Shown: positions 21,946 to 33,045 of the stretch, piece by piece
Layout: every line of letters starts with the position of its first letter
Numbering within the stretch: position 1 is the stretch's first letter
DNA from: Lophium mytilinum
Lineage: Eukaryota > Ascomycota > Dothideomycetes > Mytilinidiales > Mytilinidiaceae
DNA length: 64,000 nt
Assembly: GCA_010093605.1 (NCBI GenBank)
Contig: MU004184.1
Span: 701,897 to 765,896 of the forward strand
Direction: 5' to 3'
Made by a program: the position numbers and the translations under genes
The notes under the pieces: model-generated
Database searches by the model: none
What the model saw: only the letters and a program-made list of their open reading frames with translations
Told to the model about the DNA's origin: nothing

Positions 21946-23192
21946 ATGTCGTTCCAACTGACCTCGGCGCATTCCTCCCGTGTCACAAAGAGTAGAAGGC
22001 CAAAGCTAGATCCCCTAGGTCTACGCCGCTCTTCAACAGGAAGCCCTCGCAGAAAGTCGTCGCAGGCCTCGCCGGAGAAGAAGAAACCCGCAAGTAAAGA
22101 AGATGAGTTCTTCGACGAGAAACTAGACGACACGGGGATTATAGCTTCCCTCGCCGCGGACCTCAACTTTCGTGATGTACCGATATTCCTGCTATATATC
22201 CAAAGCCGCATGTTCAGTGATATCCCTGAAAGGGCTTCTGGGATGAATGGAGCCCGAATTGCAGAGGTGCTGAACTATCGGCTCTCTTTACCGCCCATAG
22301 TCACATTGGCGCACATTCATGCCTTAAGCAAATCACCTACTACGACCGAGAGAGAGATTGCAGAGCTGACACGGGCGGGTGTCATTCGTAAGATTGCAAT
22401 CCCTAATCGTGGAACAGGAGCTGCAGCCGTGGGCGAAGGGTTAGTGTTAGTATCTGAATGGGAGAGGCTGGTCCAATCCCATCCTCGCCTCGACGAGGAA
22501 GCGAAAGGTGGGGACCCCTCCATCCATATATTTCGAGACCCAAAGGCTGACTTTGAGCAGCTAAATACATATCCCTTCTGAACAGCAACCCAACATCAAT
22601 CGCCATCTCCGGGATGGAGTTCACCCCCAATGAAGCCTCCGCGCTGACAGAAGCCGGTTTCCTGACCACAGCAAGCACATCCTCCTCGGTATCTAGTCTC
22701 TTTGCTCGACCGGGTGCGGGAAGCCTTGGTACTCTCGCCTCTCTAGCCACGGCAGGATCAAAGAACGCTTCAGGCTCTTTAGCAGCCGTGGGCGGAGCAC
22801 AAGCCCAGGCGAATATCAGCGGCGGAGGCTCAGGACGCAGAACCGGCTCATTAGCTCTGTACAATTTCTCTCTTCCCAACACCGGCGTAGTCCTCCGTCT
22901 CATCGTCGATGCTCGTAATCACCTCCTTGGTATGCTAAAGAAGACCAAATATCGAGAGGCACCAAGGAACGTACTTCACGAGCGCTGGGATGGTGGCATT
23001 GCAGGCGAAGCTGCACAGAGTCGAGCGAAAAAGGCTAGAGGGGAGTTCACTGGCGTGTTACCAGCGCGCACGAAGAAGTGGAGACAACTCAATGGCCTAA
23101 GATTCGAATGGATCTTGGAGGAATGTGTCGGAGCTGGCCTAGTTGAGCTTTTTGAGACGCATAGTGTGGGGGTTGGCGTAAGAGCCACATGA
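21946..23192 (+). CDS. STK19-like winged-helix protein
   Basis: Exons 21946-22507 and 22558-23192 give 398 residues. The 50-base intron (GTGGGG donor, GGCTGAC branch, TTTGAG acceptor) restores EEAKAAKYISLLNSNPTSIA in frame. A basic disordered N-terminus (SPRRKSSQ, PEKKKPASK) is followed by the STK19 domain: LPPIVTLAHIHALSKSPTTT, then ELTRAGVIRKI, and LVLVSEWERLV. The C-terminal half holds further winged-helix-like segments (ALTEAGFLT; WILEECVGAGLVELFETHSV). Human STK19 was named a kinase, but it is a nuclear winged-helix DNA-binding protein that works in transcription-coupled repair. A chromatin or repair role is inferred here. A Gly/Ser/Ala-rich insert lies around residues 220-280. Confidence 0.85.
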
Positions 23193-23334
23193 GTGAAGCT
23201 TCTATTGTCAAAGCGAATCAGCAGTAAAAGACCAATCCATGCATTTCACACCTATATACGCTAGAAGTACATCTATGGCACATACCTTCCAATTCAAGCC
23301 CTCACCAAGTCGTACTCTATAATCAATGAGAAAA

Positions 23335-24803
23335 CTATGCCGATGCCTCCATCTTGTTCAGAACGGCACGAGTGTACTCGTGGGTGGTGGAGTTGCCTCC
23401 CATGTCACGTGTTCGCGTTTTACTGTGAAGGGATCAGCCGTTGCCTTTAGCATCTTTATATGTCCGAGGAATAACTCACCCTTCAGCAATAACGTCGTAG
23501 ACAGCCTTGGAGATACGGTTGGCATGGTCGTCTAGTCCAAGGTGGCGCAGCATCATGGAAGCGGAGAGAAGGAGAGCCGTTGGATTAGCCTGATCCTTGC
23601 CCTTAATATCGAGACCAACGTGACGGCAGCCGGGCTCGAAAACTGCAACGTCCCGTCCCATGTTGCATCCAGGTACAATGCCGGGTCCACCGACAAGGCC
23701 GGCGCCGATGTTGGACAAGATACCTCCGTAAAGGTTAGGCATGACCATAACATCGAATTGCTGTGGCCGGGAGACACATTGCATAGACGCGTTGTCCACA
23801 ATCATATCGTTGGTTTCCAAGGTAGGGTAGTCCTCGGCGACCTTCTTGAAAGTGTTCCTGAACAGACCGTCGGCAAGCTTCATGATATTGGCCTTGTGAA
23901 TGCAAGTGACCTTCTTCCGGTTGTTGGCAAGGGCAAAGGCAAAAGCGAACTTGGCAATGCGCTCAGATTTCGCCCGAGTGATGATCTTGAGTGACTCGAC
24001 GACACCAGCGACAGACTGATGCTCCAGACCAGAGTATTCACCTTCGGTGTTTTCTCGGATAATGCAAAGATCGACGTTCTTGTGGCGGGTTTCATATCCA
24101 GGAATGTTCTTGATGAGGACGATGGAGGCGTAGATGTCGAGTTCTTGACGGAGAGCAACGTTGAACGATTGGTGACCAGACCTCTCGACAGGTGTGTGCA
24201 AGATACCTATGCTTTCCGTAAGCGGGGAGAGCTCCATTGCGCCGTTTTAGGACTGCCGTACCCTTCAGACCGAGCTTGTTACGCTTCAGAGAAGCAATTG
24301 ACTCCCTGAAAAGGTCTTCCGAGTGCTTATCGCCAGTCTCGACACCAGACACGTCGACCTGTTCCCATTCGATAGGGACGTTGTCTGCCTTGAAGATCTC
24401 CTTGACCGATTCTGACACCTCAGCGCCGATACCATCACCTGTGGTATCCTGTTAAAAGCTGCGCAGGACTATGTGTAGTTGTAATTGCCCACCTGGGATC
24501 AGGGTAACGGTGTATTTGCCGCCGAACTTGGTAGGTTTGAAGATGTCGTGCTGAATCGTGGCCATTGCTGTCGGACAAATCGGTCAGCCTCCCAATTGTA
24601 GTAGCGCTCATAGTCCTTTAGGTCCTTCTCACATCTTGTAGCCATTGAAGGTCCGGTAGCCCATCGTGAAGCAGGCTTTGCGCCCCGCAGAAGGGTCTGG
24701 TTTGAACAGTCGTGTTAGCTTGCGACGCGCGACTTGACAATGGCAGAGCGGAGCTGCGGTGATTTCGTACCTGCGCCGTCTTCTGGGAGCTCCGCGATAG
24801 CAT
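23335..24803 (-). CDS. IDH1: Isocitrate dehydrogenase [NAD], regulatory subunit 1, mitochondrial
   Basis: Six exons: 24771-24803, 24633-24696, 24493-24567, 24262-24438, 23480-24206 and 23335-23422, all joining in phase to 387 residues. The first 11 codons and exon 2 encode a basic Ser/Arg-rich mitochondrial presequence ([21 protein letters not shown]). The decarboxylating-dehydrogenase fold follows: [44 protein letters not shown] and [11 protein letters not shown]. The C-terminus is [18 protein letters not shown]. The Idh1-type sequence [20 protein letters not shown] marks it as the subunit that binds AMP and works with Idh2 in the citric acid cycle. Length is normal. It is divergent to the Mtr2-like gene. 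Confidence 0.95.
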
Positions 24804-25305
24804 GGCGTCGGGTAGGGAGGAGAGGTCTTGGGATGGTGAGGGAGATAGAGGGCGGAAAGAAAAGCAATTGGAAGCTGAGATCGACCTCCCGGTTTGCGGG
24901 TCTTGGCACGCAGGGAATCTAGCCCACTTCGTCGATCCCGCGGCGTTTTAGCACCATTTACCTACTGCTTTGACTGCAACGACGCGGGATCAAGGCGCTC
25001 CTGTTCGAATATCTGATATTGGCACTCTGGTACCGCTTTAGAAGTCGTCTTTGACACCAACCCCCATGAGCTTCTGCTGGGATTGCCTCATATGACGACC
25101 GCGGATATCCGTGCCTACATTCACTCTTTCGCATGAGCACACAGCATCTTGTACCACGTGTCCGCGTGTTTACGCTGTCGACCTTCTGTATTATTATAGA
25201 AATCGCTTGTCAAGTTCACACCAGGCAACAACACATCAAACCTGGACCGAATCCCCACACCACCACAATTCTCCCACACCAAACCAACCACACCCCCACA
25301 GCATC
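24804..25305. promoter_or_regulatory. Divergent promoter region IDH1 / MTR2
   Basis: 502 bases between the two ATGs. A CACGTG lies around 25156. The 100 bases before the MTR2 start are CA-rich. An open frame running in from 25111 has no ATG before 25306 in its frame, so it is taken as leader. Confidence 0.5.
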
Positions 25306-25890
25306 ATGGCCAAACATGACCAGCACACGCTAACTACCGCCAGCATCGAAGGTACCGAACCTCCTTCAGTTCTCGTAGAAATGCACCGACTCGGAGAGAC
25401 TAAGTATATTTCAGCCACCGAGAACTTCCTCGACAACTACTACGTGGCACTCCAAGGCTCCAGGCACACCATCGCATCCTACTTCTGTCCGTACGAGCGC
25501 TTCGCTGATGGCAAGGAGCTTCCGGGCATCGTCTGGAACGGCAGCGTCTTTCGCACCCCCGAAGAGTACCAAGCACTGTACGAGGACCGCATGCCCTACA
25601 CACACTACGAGGTACAATCCTTCGACTGCCATATTCTCAACCCGACGGCCATGCCACCAGAGAAGCTGAAAGGAGGAAGCGGAGACCCAGACAAGGATAT
25701 CGAGAAGAGGATGAGCATCGTCGCGATGGTCAGCGGGACTGTGAGACTGAATGAACCAAAGACGGGCCCGTTGAAGCAGTTCAGCGAGACATTCGTGCTG
25801 GTGCCGAATCCTGAGAAGACGGCCAATGGACCAAAGTCCGGGGTGAAGGGTTGGATCGTCCAGAACATGAACTTCCGATTTGTTGTTTGA
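25306..25890 (+). CDS. MTR2: NTF2-like mRNA export factor, Mtr2 type
   Basis: Intronless, 194 residues, from ATG 25306 (gcatcATGgcc). The NTF2-like fold is shown by FLDNYYVALQGSRHTIASYF at the first helices, then VWNGSVFRTPEEYQALYE, VSGTVRLNE, FSETFVLVPN and the last strand GWIVQNMNFRFVV. A short insert rich in Pro, Gly and charged residues (about 115-135) matches the extra loop seen in fungal Mtr2. In yeast Mtr2 pairs with Mex67 to carry mRNA and ribosomal subunits through nuclear pores, and the same role is expected. Length is close to the yeast protein (184). An NTF2-domain protein of another kind is the main alternative. Confidence 0.8.
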   Translation: MAKHDQHTLTTASIEGTEPPSVLVEMHRLGETKYISATENFLDNYYVALQGSRHTIASYFCPYERFADGKELPGIVWNGSVFRTPEEYQALYEDRMPYTHYEVQSFDCHILNPTAMPPEKLKGGSGDPDKDIEKRMSIVAMVSGTVRLNEPKTGPLKQFSETFVLVPNPEKTANGPKSGVKGWIVQNMNFRFVV

Positions 25891-27364
25891 GAGTATGCGA
25901 TCGGACGGGTTGGATGATCAATCAGCGGCGCACGGGGGACATGGAAGGATTAACGACGGAGTATAACATCCGGGCCCCATGTCTATTCGTTGGTACTAAC
26001 AGTATAATAGCATACATTTAACGACTCGAGCCTCAGTGTTCGCCCAATCACCCAATCAGACGATTAGAACGGAGAACAGCGACTTCCGCTTGTTCCACCC
26101 AAATATCTACTCGGTACCCTTAGCCTCCACTCACGAATATGTACGATCTTGAATGTGTTTCTATGGGGCTATGGTGATTGGCAATTGGAATCTAAGACTA
26201 TAATGAGGTTGGCAAAAGATGCACATATAGGCTGGGACCTGAACTACGAAAATAGAATGTGATACCTTATAGAGATATGGCAAGAAAAGTCGGCTATAGT
26301 AAGCAAGCGCCTAAGTTTCCATCAACACTGTCAAGCTCTCTTGAAAATGTATGCAGTCGTTGTCCACGAGTACGTGCGAAGTTAATCTTGAGAACCAATC
26401 CAAGGTCCACACGCTCTCTCCCCTAGGCTTTCCTGATCTTGCCTAGTACCGCTTGAGGCCCTCCAGTTCAACTTTCAGGACTAAAGAGCAACAGTCCTGG
26501 CAAGCCTAATAACCCCCCGGGCCACCTCAGACGGCATTGACGTGGTGTACACAGTTTCTCTACTTGTGTGTCTTTGCCTGCCACTGCTTAAGACCCTTCA
26601 GTACATTTTGTAAAATAGTAAAGCCGCAGTCCTGCAAGTCTGACAGCTCCTCGGGCCACCTCAGGCGGAGTTCAAGTAGTACACCCTTTTCCTAGGCGTG
26701 TGTATCGTTGCTTGCCAATGCTTGAGGTCCTCCAGTACATTTCGTAAAACTGTAAAATAGTAGTCATGGCAAGTCTATCAGCCCCTCGGCCCACTTCAAA
26801 ACCCGTTATAGTGGCGGACTATCTTTCTAGACATGTGTATCCGTGCTTGACCTTGCATGAGGTACGCCAGTACACTATGAGAAATTGAAAGCAACAGTCC
26901 TGGGAAGTCCGACACCTCCCCAAGCCACCTTGGACGGTGGTAGAATAAACTGCCGTTCTACATTGAACAGGGCTTGACTGTTCATCATAAGGTATCTGTG
27001 TGATACAATTTCTCAGGATCTCTAAAACGTCTAGAAAGAAATCTAGGGCCACGGCTCGCACTTTGAAACTTTTCACACCCCTTTGCCGCCGCCTGGGGTG
27101 GACTAGCGGATTGACCAGTTGATCAAAACACCGAACTTCTATCTGATTCCGGACCTCGAAAGCCCTACGAAGCACGACTAACAGTGGTAGAAAGGTGAAG
27201 ACGGATCTGCAATCGGACTATCACGTGCGGGATTCACCATTTCACTTCATCGCCAGCTAGCCCCACCGGAGTCTTTAGTCATCAGCCAGCACGTCGCCGT
27301 CTTCAACTTCACCACTTCCGTTGCTACCTCTGCTTTCTTCACCCTCATCGCCAAATCATCCAAC
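25891..27364. other. Intergenic stretch with a tandem repeat
   Basis: No gene is supported. 25891-26440 is AT-richer and holds the MTR2 3' flank. 26451-27000 is a 135-bp-period repeat, listed separately. The last 130 bases form the leader of the gene at 27365. The minus-strand open frame at 26819-27175 runs over the repeat and has no known domain. Confidence 0.6.
26451..27000 (+). repeat. Minisatellite, four to five units of 135 bp
   Basis: Units start at 26451, 26586, 26720 and 26855 with gcttgaggccctccagt-type text followed by tacatt. Each continues to agtcctggcaagtc, then cccctcgggccacctc. The spacing is 135, 134 and 135 bases. A worn fifth start lies near 26987. Units differ at many positions, so the array is old. 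A related single copy lies at about 55839-55930. Confidence 0.85.
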
Positions 27365-29232
27365 ATGAGGTGCAACGAAAAAGGTAGCAGCCGCCACGCA
27401 GAGGTCCATATTGGAGTGGACGGCCCCACGGACCTACTTGACGAATACGGCGAGTTCGTCGCTGAGGATGGAGCCATTTGCTGCTTCGTGGGTGTGGATG
27501 TTGGCACCAAGCTCAGCATTGCCACCCATTTCATCGGAAAGACTACGTATCTCGCTACCGACGTCTTTATTGACGGGATTCTCCGCGCCACGAAGTTTGC
27601 AGCATGCAGCGGAAAGCACAAGATGAATAAGAAGGATTCCATCAACACCTTCCTATTCCTACAAGCCGAGTCGAAGGAACTCCTACGAGAAACCAGCATT
27701 GAAGTCACTGCCATCCGATCTGACGTCGAACTCGGTCCCTTCAAGGAATGGGCTACTCAGAGTGTTGGTGTGATCGAAGTGCGCTTCTCAGCTTTGCGAC
27801 AGGCAGGGGAGATCTACAAGGCCACAGATGTGACTTGGTTCAACGAAGCAGCCTCCTGGGTGGACGTCTATGGGCTCAAGGCAATGTATCCGAGCGTTGC
27901 TCCTGAGTACGAGCTTACGCCACGAGCGGAGGGTTCGCAAGACTACAACAAGACATCAACCATGACAAAGGTCAAGAAAGCACAGGTTGATCGTCCTGGT
28001 GACGGCAGCTGGGCCGTGTTCCGCTTCTACTACCGGTCTCAGCGTAAGAGAAGTTCCTTTCAAACGACGTCATAGCCTTTCACTAATCTATTGCGACAGA
28101 GTCTATCGCGGCCGCCAAGATGGCAGTGAGCTACTCAACTGCCGATGAGGTCAAAGGCACCTCTCGCCCTCTAAGTAAACTCAAGTTTGTGGACGACTCG
28201 AAGATTGAGGAACTTGCGCCTAAGGACGAATCAGCTGCAAGCAAAACCCCAGCCATGACGAAGAATCAAGTTCGTTCTAAGCCTAAGAGTCAGACCTCAT
28301 CTGGAAACGACGCACCGAAGGTCTCTGCTCCACCTACAGCTAGCTCTAGTAGAAGTTCTGTGCAGCCTATGGAGACACAGCCGGGCTCTTTCGACACTGA
28401 TGAGATCCTCGCGAATCTAAGGAAGGAAGCTGACGAGACGAAAAAGGTTCGCCTTGAGTTGCAGAAGGTCGCAATCAGAGCTATGCGGAAGGAGACCGAA
28501 CAGGAACCTGACCCAACCGCTGCAGGCGAAGCGTCTTCCAACATGTCTTCCACCAAACCTTCCCTCGAAGAAGCCGATGAGAGCGGAAAGATGACCGCCG
28601 AATCCGCCAAGTCCACCGAAGTCGACATGGTCAAACCCGATAAATCATTATTTGGCCCTTTCCCGGAGAACAAGAATCAGGACGAGAACATCGTGAACAA
28701 ACAGCAGGACAAGCCCGTTCCGAACAAAGCTGCTCAGCCCAAGTCGACCACCAAGAAGCCCCACGGCCCTGCAAACGGTCAAATCAGCGATACCAAGAAG
28801 CGAGCCGATTCGAAGTCTCCAACCCGCAGCAAGGATCCCGAGCAAGCCAGACGCCCTGCCCCGATCGAGACCTCGGAACCCGGCTCGACTTCCACCCCGT
28901 CTGCACCGGGTGGTAACCTCCCCAACGGCCCCCTGACGCCGTCAAAGCGTCCTGCTACACCCCCGAAAACACCTGCAGCCAAGCGCAGCAAGCCAGGCCC
29001 AACCACCGAGGAGCACGAGTCTCTTGATGCCGAGCTCGTGGCAGCTAGGGAGAAGCTGCTTGCAGCACGACATAGGAGGGAGGAGGTCGAGAAGCGAAAG
29101 GAGGAGGCTAGACGCTTCGCAGAGAAGAAGAAGGAACTGGACAACCTCATGGAAGAGATACAGAAAGAGGAGAAAATGGCAATGGAGGCTGAAATGGAGG
29201 AAGGAGAATGGGATTTTGAGGTGGTGGAGTAG
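27365..29232 (+). CDS. DUF7918-like protein with charged disordered tail
   Basis: Exons 27365-28043 and 28100-29232 give 603 residues. The 56-base intron joins RSQ-QSIAAAKMAVSY in phase. Residues 1-250 form an all-beta-looking domain with GVDGPTDLLDEYGEFVAEDG near the start and a middle VDVYGLKAMYP. This layout is the one I associate with fungal DUF7918 proteins. The remaining 350 residues are disordered, Lys/Pro/Ser-rich and end in a strong Arg/Glu/Lys coiled coil (LAARHRREEVEKRKEEARRF) and an acidic tip EEGEWDFEVVE. There is no signal peptide or membrane span, and the basic stretches (KKPHGPANG, AAKRSKPGP) suggest a nuclear protein. The function of the family is unknown. The domain name is given from memory of the pattern and could be wrong. 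Confidence 0.75.
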
Positions 29233-29730
29233 GCTTTGAGATCATTCTGGAGGTGCCATTATGCAGCGGTCTAGGATGTCAAAATTTGGAGGCTTCAAGC
29301 TGGGATCGTGGATGGAGGTTATTAGGAGGGTATATGGTGGCTTCAATGAGGTCGAGGACAGGGAAATTGGATGGTACTTGGCGTTTGATTTCAGATTGCT
29401 CGATTGTGGAGATCTTCTGGCGCGCTATCTTCTGATACGCTTCCGGTAGGTCTTCCGCGTCTGAGCGCGAAGTGAACTGCCACAGTTTGCCTCCTTTTTC
29501 TTCTCTTTACGAATGCTCCGGGCATGTCAAATAGGCACATTGCTTCAATGATAGGAGTACATTATACCAAACACTGACACTCTAGACTGTGATAGTGCAC
29601 TAAGCGTGGTCATGTTGATTGCTGCATAACGCTCAACAATACTACTAAGAACTCCGTTTCATCGCTCGCTTTCCCTTCAAACAGATAAAAATGAACCATT
29701 CTGGGCCGAAAGTGATATGCATTGCTCCCA
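29233..29730. other. Convergent 3' flank, no gene seen
   Basis: Lies between the stops of the DUF7918-like gene (+) and the small membrane protein gene (-). Short open frames are shadows. Confidence 0.6.
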
Positions 29731-30242
29731 TCATGGGCGAGGCGGTGGTCGCATATTAGCCTTCACGCGCTCCACAAGCTCAGCCGACGTGGCCAACGGA
29801 TTCGGGTGGAGTTTGCGCTTGACGCTGTCAGAAAGTTCTCGAGGTATTAGATACGTGACAGAAACTTACATTATTGAGCCACCGACGGCACTCTTCTGAT
29901 GTCCAGTTCTCTGGCTCTGTAGGGAAGGTTAGAAATGAGCGAAGAAGGTACATAGACAGAAGACAATGACGTACCACCCGTAGGATCTGGCTGCGCAGGG
30001 AAGATATCACTGGGGCCCCAGATACTCCATGCAGCGACTGCGGTCACAATAGCGGCAAATGCTGGTAGAAGTTAGATATGGTAGTAAGATGGAGACGACT
30101 TGGTGGCGAATACCAATGAATGGGCTCTAAAAGTAAACATTAGCAAGAACGTAAGAATAAGGTGAACTGAATGACTGGATACAGAAAAGCTTAGGCTATA
30201 GCATACCTTAGCCTGGGTAGCACGATCAAGAGGTGTCGGCAT
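29731..30242 (-). CDS. Small single-span membrane protein, five exons with a 13-base microexon
   Basis: Exons 30207-30242, 30114-30126, 29975-30061, 29870-29916 and 29731-29817 total 270 bases, giving 89 residues. All four introns (52-80 bases) have GT..AG ends, and a CTAAT/CTAAC-type branch is visible in at least three of them. The protein starts MPTPLDRATQAK. One hydrophobic span follows (FAAIVTAVAAWSIW) and then an acidic/proline linker (FPAQPDPTG). It ends with a SAP/Ish1-like helix-turn-helix motif, NWTSEECRRWLNNRKLHPNP then SAELVERVKANMR. The motif and size match a family of conserved small fungal proteins of unknown role. An ER or mitochondrial membrane location is a guess. At exon 5, an AAG acceptor seven bases after a CAG gives the good reading frame, while the CAG would end early. 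It shares a short promoter with eL38. Confidence 0.8.
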
Positions 30243-30587
30243 TGTTCTTTGCTTCTGGCTGCTTGATGTTGGAGGTGGCGCGCGATGCAGTTTCAGACGC
30301 GCGAAAGCTTTATCTTCAGAGTTCCTCACTTTCCAGAGAATTATCAAAAGGACGAGAGTTTCGCATAGGATTCCAGGCAGAAAGGTACGGATGATGTTGC
30401 AAGCTGGCCGCAACTCATATGGCCGTCGTCACCTTCCACGTGATATCGAGCTTAACTACGGCCCGCTCTAGCGGGGAGGTTCCTGTAGTCTACCGTTGCA
30501 GCAAGCGAATTATCGCATTTGAATTTCGCACCTCCACATTCGAGGATCCTTACGACAAACAAGCGGCACCTCACAACAACCGCCAAC
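30243..30587. promoter_or_regulatory. Short divergent promoter, small membrane protein / eL38
   Basis: 345 bases between the two ATGs. A CACGTG is centred near 30439 (ttccacgtgat). The leader of eL38 contains cctcacaacaaccgccaac right before the ATG, a typical unstructured fungal leader. Confidence 0.5.
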
Positions 30588-31111
30588 ATGCCTTCAGAAA
30601 TCTCGGACCTCAAGCAGTTCATCGAGATCTGCCGCCGCAAGGACGCAAAGTGTGAGTCTTGCCGCCCAGCCCAGACCTTCCTTCGCCCCGCCGAAGCCTC
30701 GTTTTTGTGGGGAGCACGGATTTCTTCAAACTATGGCGGGAGCGGCTCAATGGATGATACGAGCAATACTCTGGATGATATGTTTGAATAGGGTTGCTAA
30801 CGAATGTCTGTAAATAGCGGCGCGCATAAAGAAGAACAAGAAGAGCAACCAAGTCAAGTTCAAGGTCCGGTGCAGTCGATACCTCTACACACACGTCGTC
30901 AAGGATGCTGGTCGCGCAGAAAAGCTGAAGCAGAGCTTCCCCCCTGGTACGAACACTCACAGCATATACCCATTCGCCGATTCGGAAAGACTTGAGAAGT
31001 GGATAACGCGGCGCAATGGGAACGATAAATTGGATAATGGCTGATGATTGTGTTGCAGGACTCCTAGTTACCGAGGTCGCCAAGAAGAACCCCAAGGGCA
31101 AGAGGGCGTAG
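30588..31111 (+). CDS. RPL38: 60S ribosomal protein eL38
   Basis: Exons 30588-30651, 30818-30946 and 31056-31111 total 249 bases, giving 82 residues. The start is [20 protein letters not shown] and the middle is [20 protein letters not shown] then [20 protein letters not shown]. The end is [17 protein letters not shown]. This is the normal length and layout of eL38, a small protein of the large ribosomal subunit. The introns (166 and 109 bases) are longer than in neighbouring genes, as is common for ribosomal protein genes. The first has a GCTAACG branch. No snoRNA boxes could be made out in the introns. Confidence 0.97.
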
Positions 31112-31342
31112 ATGGGCAACGAAGGATGGAGATGCATTGCTGAAGGCAGAGGGCAGGGTGTTTCTTTGGCTTCATTTCACGGCATGGAATACGGGAAAAC
31201 GGCGACATGAACACGTTTTCGGACAGTTTCGTGAGCGGAATTCAATCAATGGGTCCCTTCATGAAACTCTAGTCGTCTATCTCGTGAATGAGGTGTTCTC
31301 GTGAAACATAACGCAGATCCCCCGGATCCGACTGCCCTACTT

Positions 31343-32551
31343 CTAGACCTTGAATTTGTACTCGTCCTTGCGATCCAGGTATACTACCTTCGAACTCAGC
31401 CCGGCCTCTTCGACAGCTTTTTTGAAGTCGGAAAGGGGAGACGCGAAAAGGTCGTAGTCACTGAAGAGTTATTAGCATGGCGGAGAAGTGTTGCTCATGA
31501 ACCAGCTTACTCATAGTGTATTGGAATCGTGACCTCCGGCTCAATCAATTGTATTAGCTCGACTCCCTGCTTCGCATCCATGGTCACCATCAATAATGGT
31601 ACTGCTAGCGACGGGATAGTAGTTCCACCGAGGTGTATCAACATGAGGTCAATGCTCTGATCCTTGTATCGCTCGTGGATCTCTTTCAACTCATCCACCA
31701 TCAGAGTGTCGCCGGACACATAGATCCTGCCCGAGTCAGCCATGATGTAACTCGCACTCTGACTGTCTCACCTGTAAGCATTTTCAAAGCTCTCCGAATC
31801 ACTGGCGCTTCGGTATCCCAGTTCAATCATCCATCCATTTGTCGGAGGAACCTTTCTGAGTCAGCACAAACAAGTCCATCATACATCCTCGAAGTACGAA
31901 CGGCTTTCAGAAGGTTGTTTGCAGCAGACAATAGCCCTGGTTTGACGTGCTGCCCCGGCATCCCAGTGACTTTTATACCAGGCTTTCTTCCAGCACGAAT
32001 GGAACCTGTCTCGATGTCCAGCATCAAGCTCTGGAAGAAATCCAAAGCATGAACCTCGCTGAACGAGTCTTCACCTTTGGATTGAAGACAGCTTTTGGCA
32101 TGTGGAGTCGTGACGATTGGTAGATCACGTCGCAGGGACTCCTCTACTTTCTGATCAAAGTGGTCGCCGTGGTAGTGAGAGAGGAGCACAACGTCAATCC
32201 GGGGAAGGTCGTGGAGGTCCACAGCTGGGTTCGTGATTCGCTCTGCAGATACTCCCGGGCCTAAATGGACGTGCTCGCCGGCGTGCAAGAAGTTGGGATC
32301 GGTCATAACACGGATACCTTCCCATTCTCTACTAGTGTATTAGACGGGAACGATGGAAGTCGAAGAATGCTTCGCATTGTTTACAATATGGTGGTGGCAG
32401 TTCCCACGAAGAACAAACTCGCAGTTTCGCCGCCAGGACTAGTTGGATGAAGTTTGGTTTCTTTCGCTTTGGGAAGACTTGTCGAATGTGCTTTGCGGTC
32501 CCTAGTGGGAGCCTCTTCTTTCCTCGGATCGACGTAAAGGTGTTTCATCAT
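31343..32551 (-). CDS. Metallo-beta-lactamase-fold hydrolase
   Basis: Five exons: 32385-32551, 31902-32328, 31772-31851, 31511-31726 and 31343-31460, in phase throughout, giving 335 residues. The introns are 45-56 bases. The chosen start is MMKHLYVDP at 32551, because the open frame upstream has no other ATG. Metal-binding motifs in order: LSHYHGDHFD (HxHxDH), TGMPGQHV, YVSGDT and IPIHYDDYDLFASPL. The opening FFVGTATTILEWEGIRVMTD and the last motif place it with the L-ascorbate-lactonase-like/UlaG and NAPE-PLD-like branch. It probably hydrolyses a phosphodiester, ester or lactone bond with two zinc ions. The substrate is unknown. No signal peptide or membrane span is present. It is convergent with eL38. 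Confidence 0.88.
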
Positions 32552-33045
32552 GGTGGAAAACAGAGTGACTAGCGTAAATATTGCAGCAAGGCAAACAATT
32601 GAACATAGAAGAGAAGAAGAAGCGGAAGGGTTCACAGAAGGCTTCGGTAAAAAAGGCCATGTCGTCACTGGTGGTAATGATTCGGGGCTTGTGATGCAAG
32701 GCAGAGGCGGACGAGTGATCTATGTGTAGGTAGAACTCAGGAAGCTGGGACCCCGCCAATATGACTGCCATCTCACGCCAGCACCATCGCGGCACTGCCT
32801 GGAAGGGATGACGAAGCTTGGGACGAGATACCTCGATTTGATGGAAGCGCGGATGCAGGAACCATGGGTTGCGGAGATGTTGAACCCCTGACAGCCAAGG
32901 AAGCACCACTGACTACGTCTTACCCTTAGTCGCATAAACCATGAACAACTGTCAACTTCATCGCCCTACTGTGCAGCTAATATCCTCACTCTCTTAGTAA
33001 CCATTACTCCCCGTAGCCTCACCTCAGCCTCTCCGCCCTCCGGGC
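32552..33045. other. Divergent upstream region, hydrolase / GH47
   Basis: About 490 bases. Open frames on the minus strand here continue the hydrolase frame upstream of its ATG but start with GTG, so they are not called coding. No other gene is seen. Confidence 0.5.
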
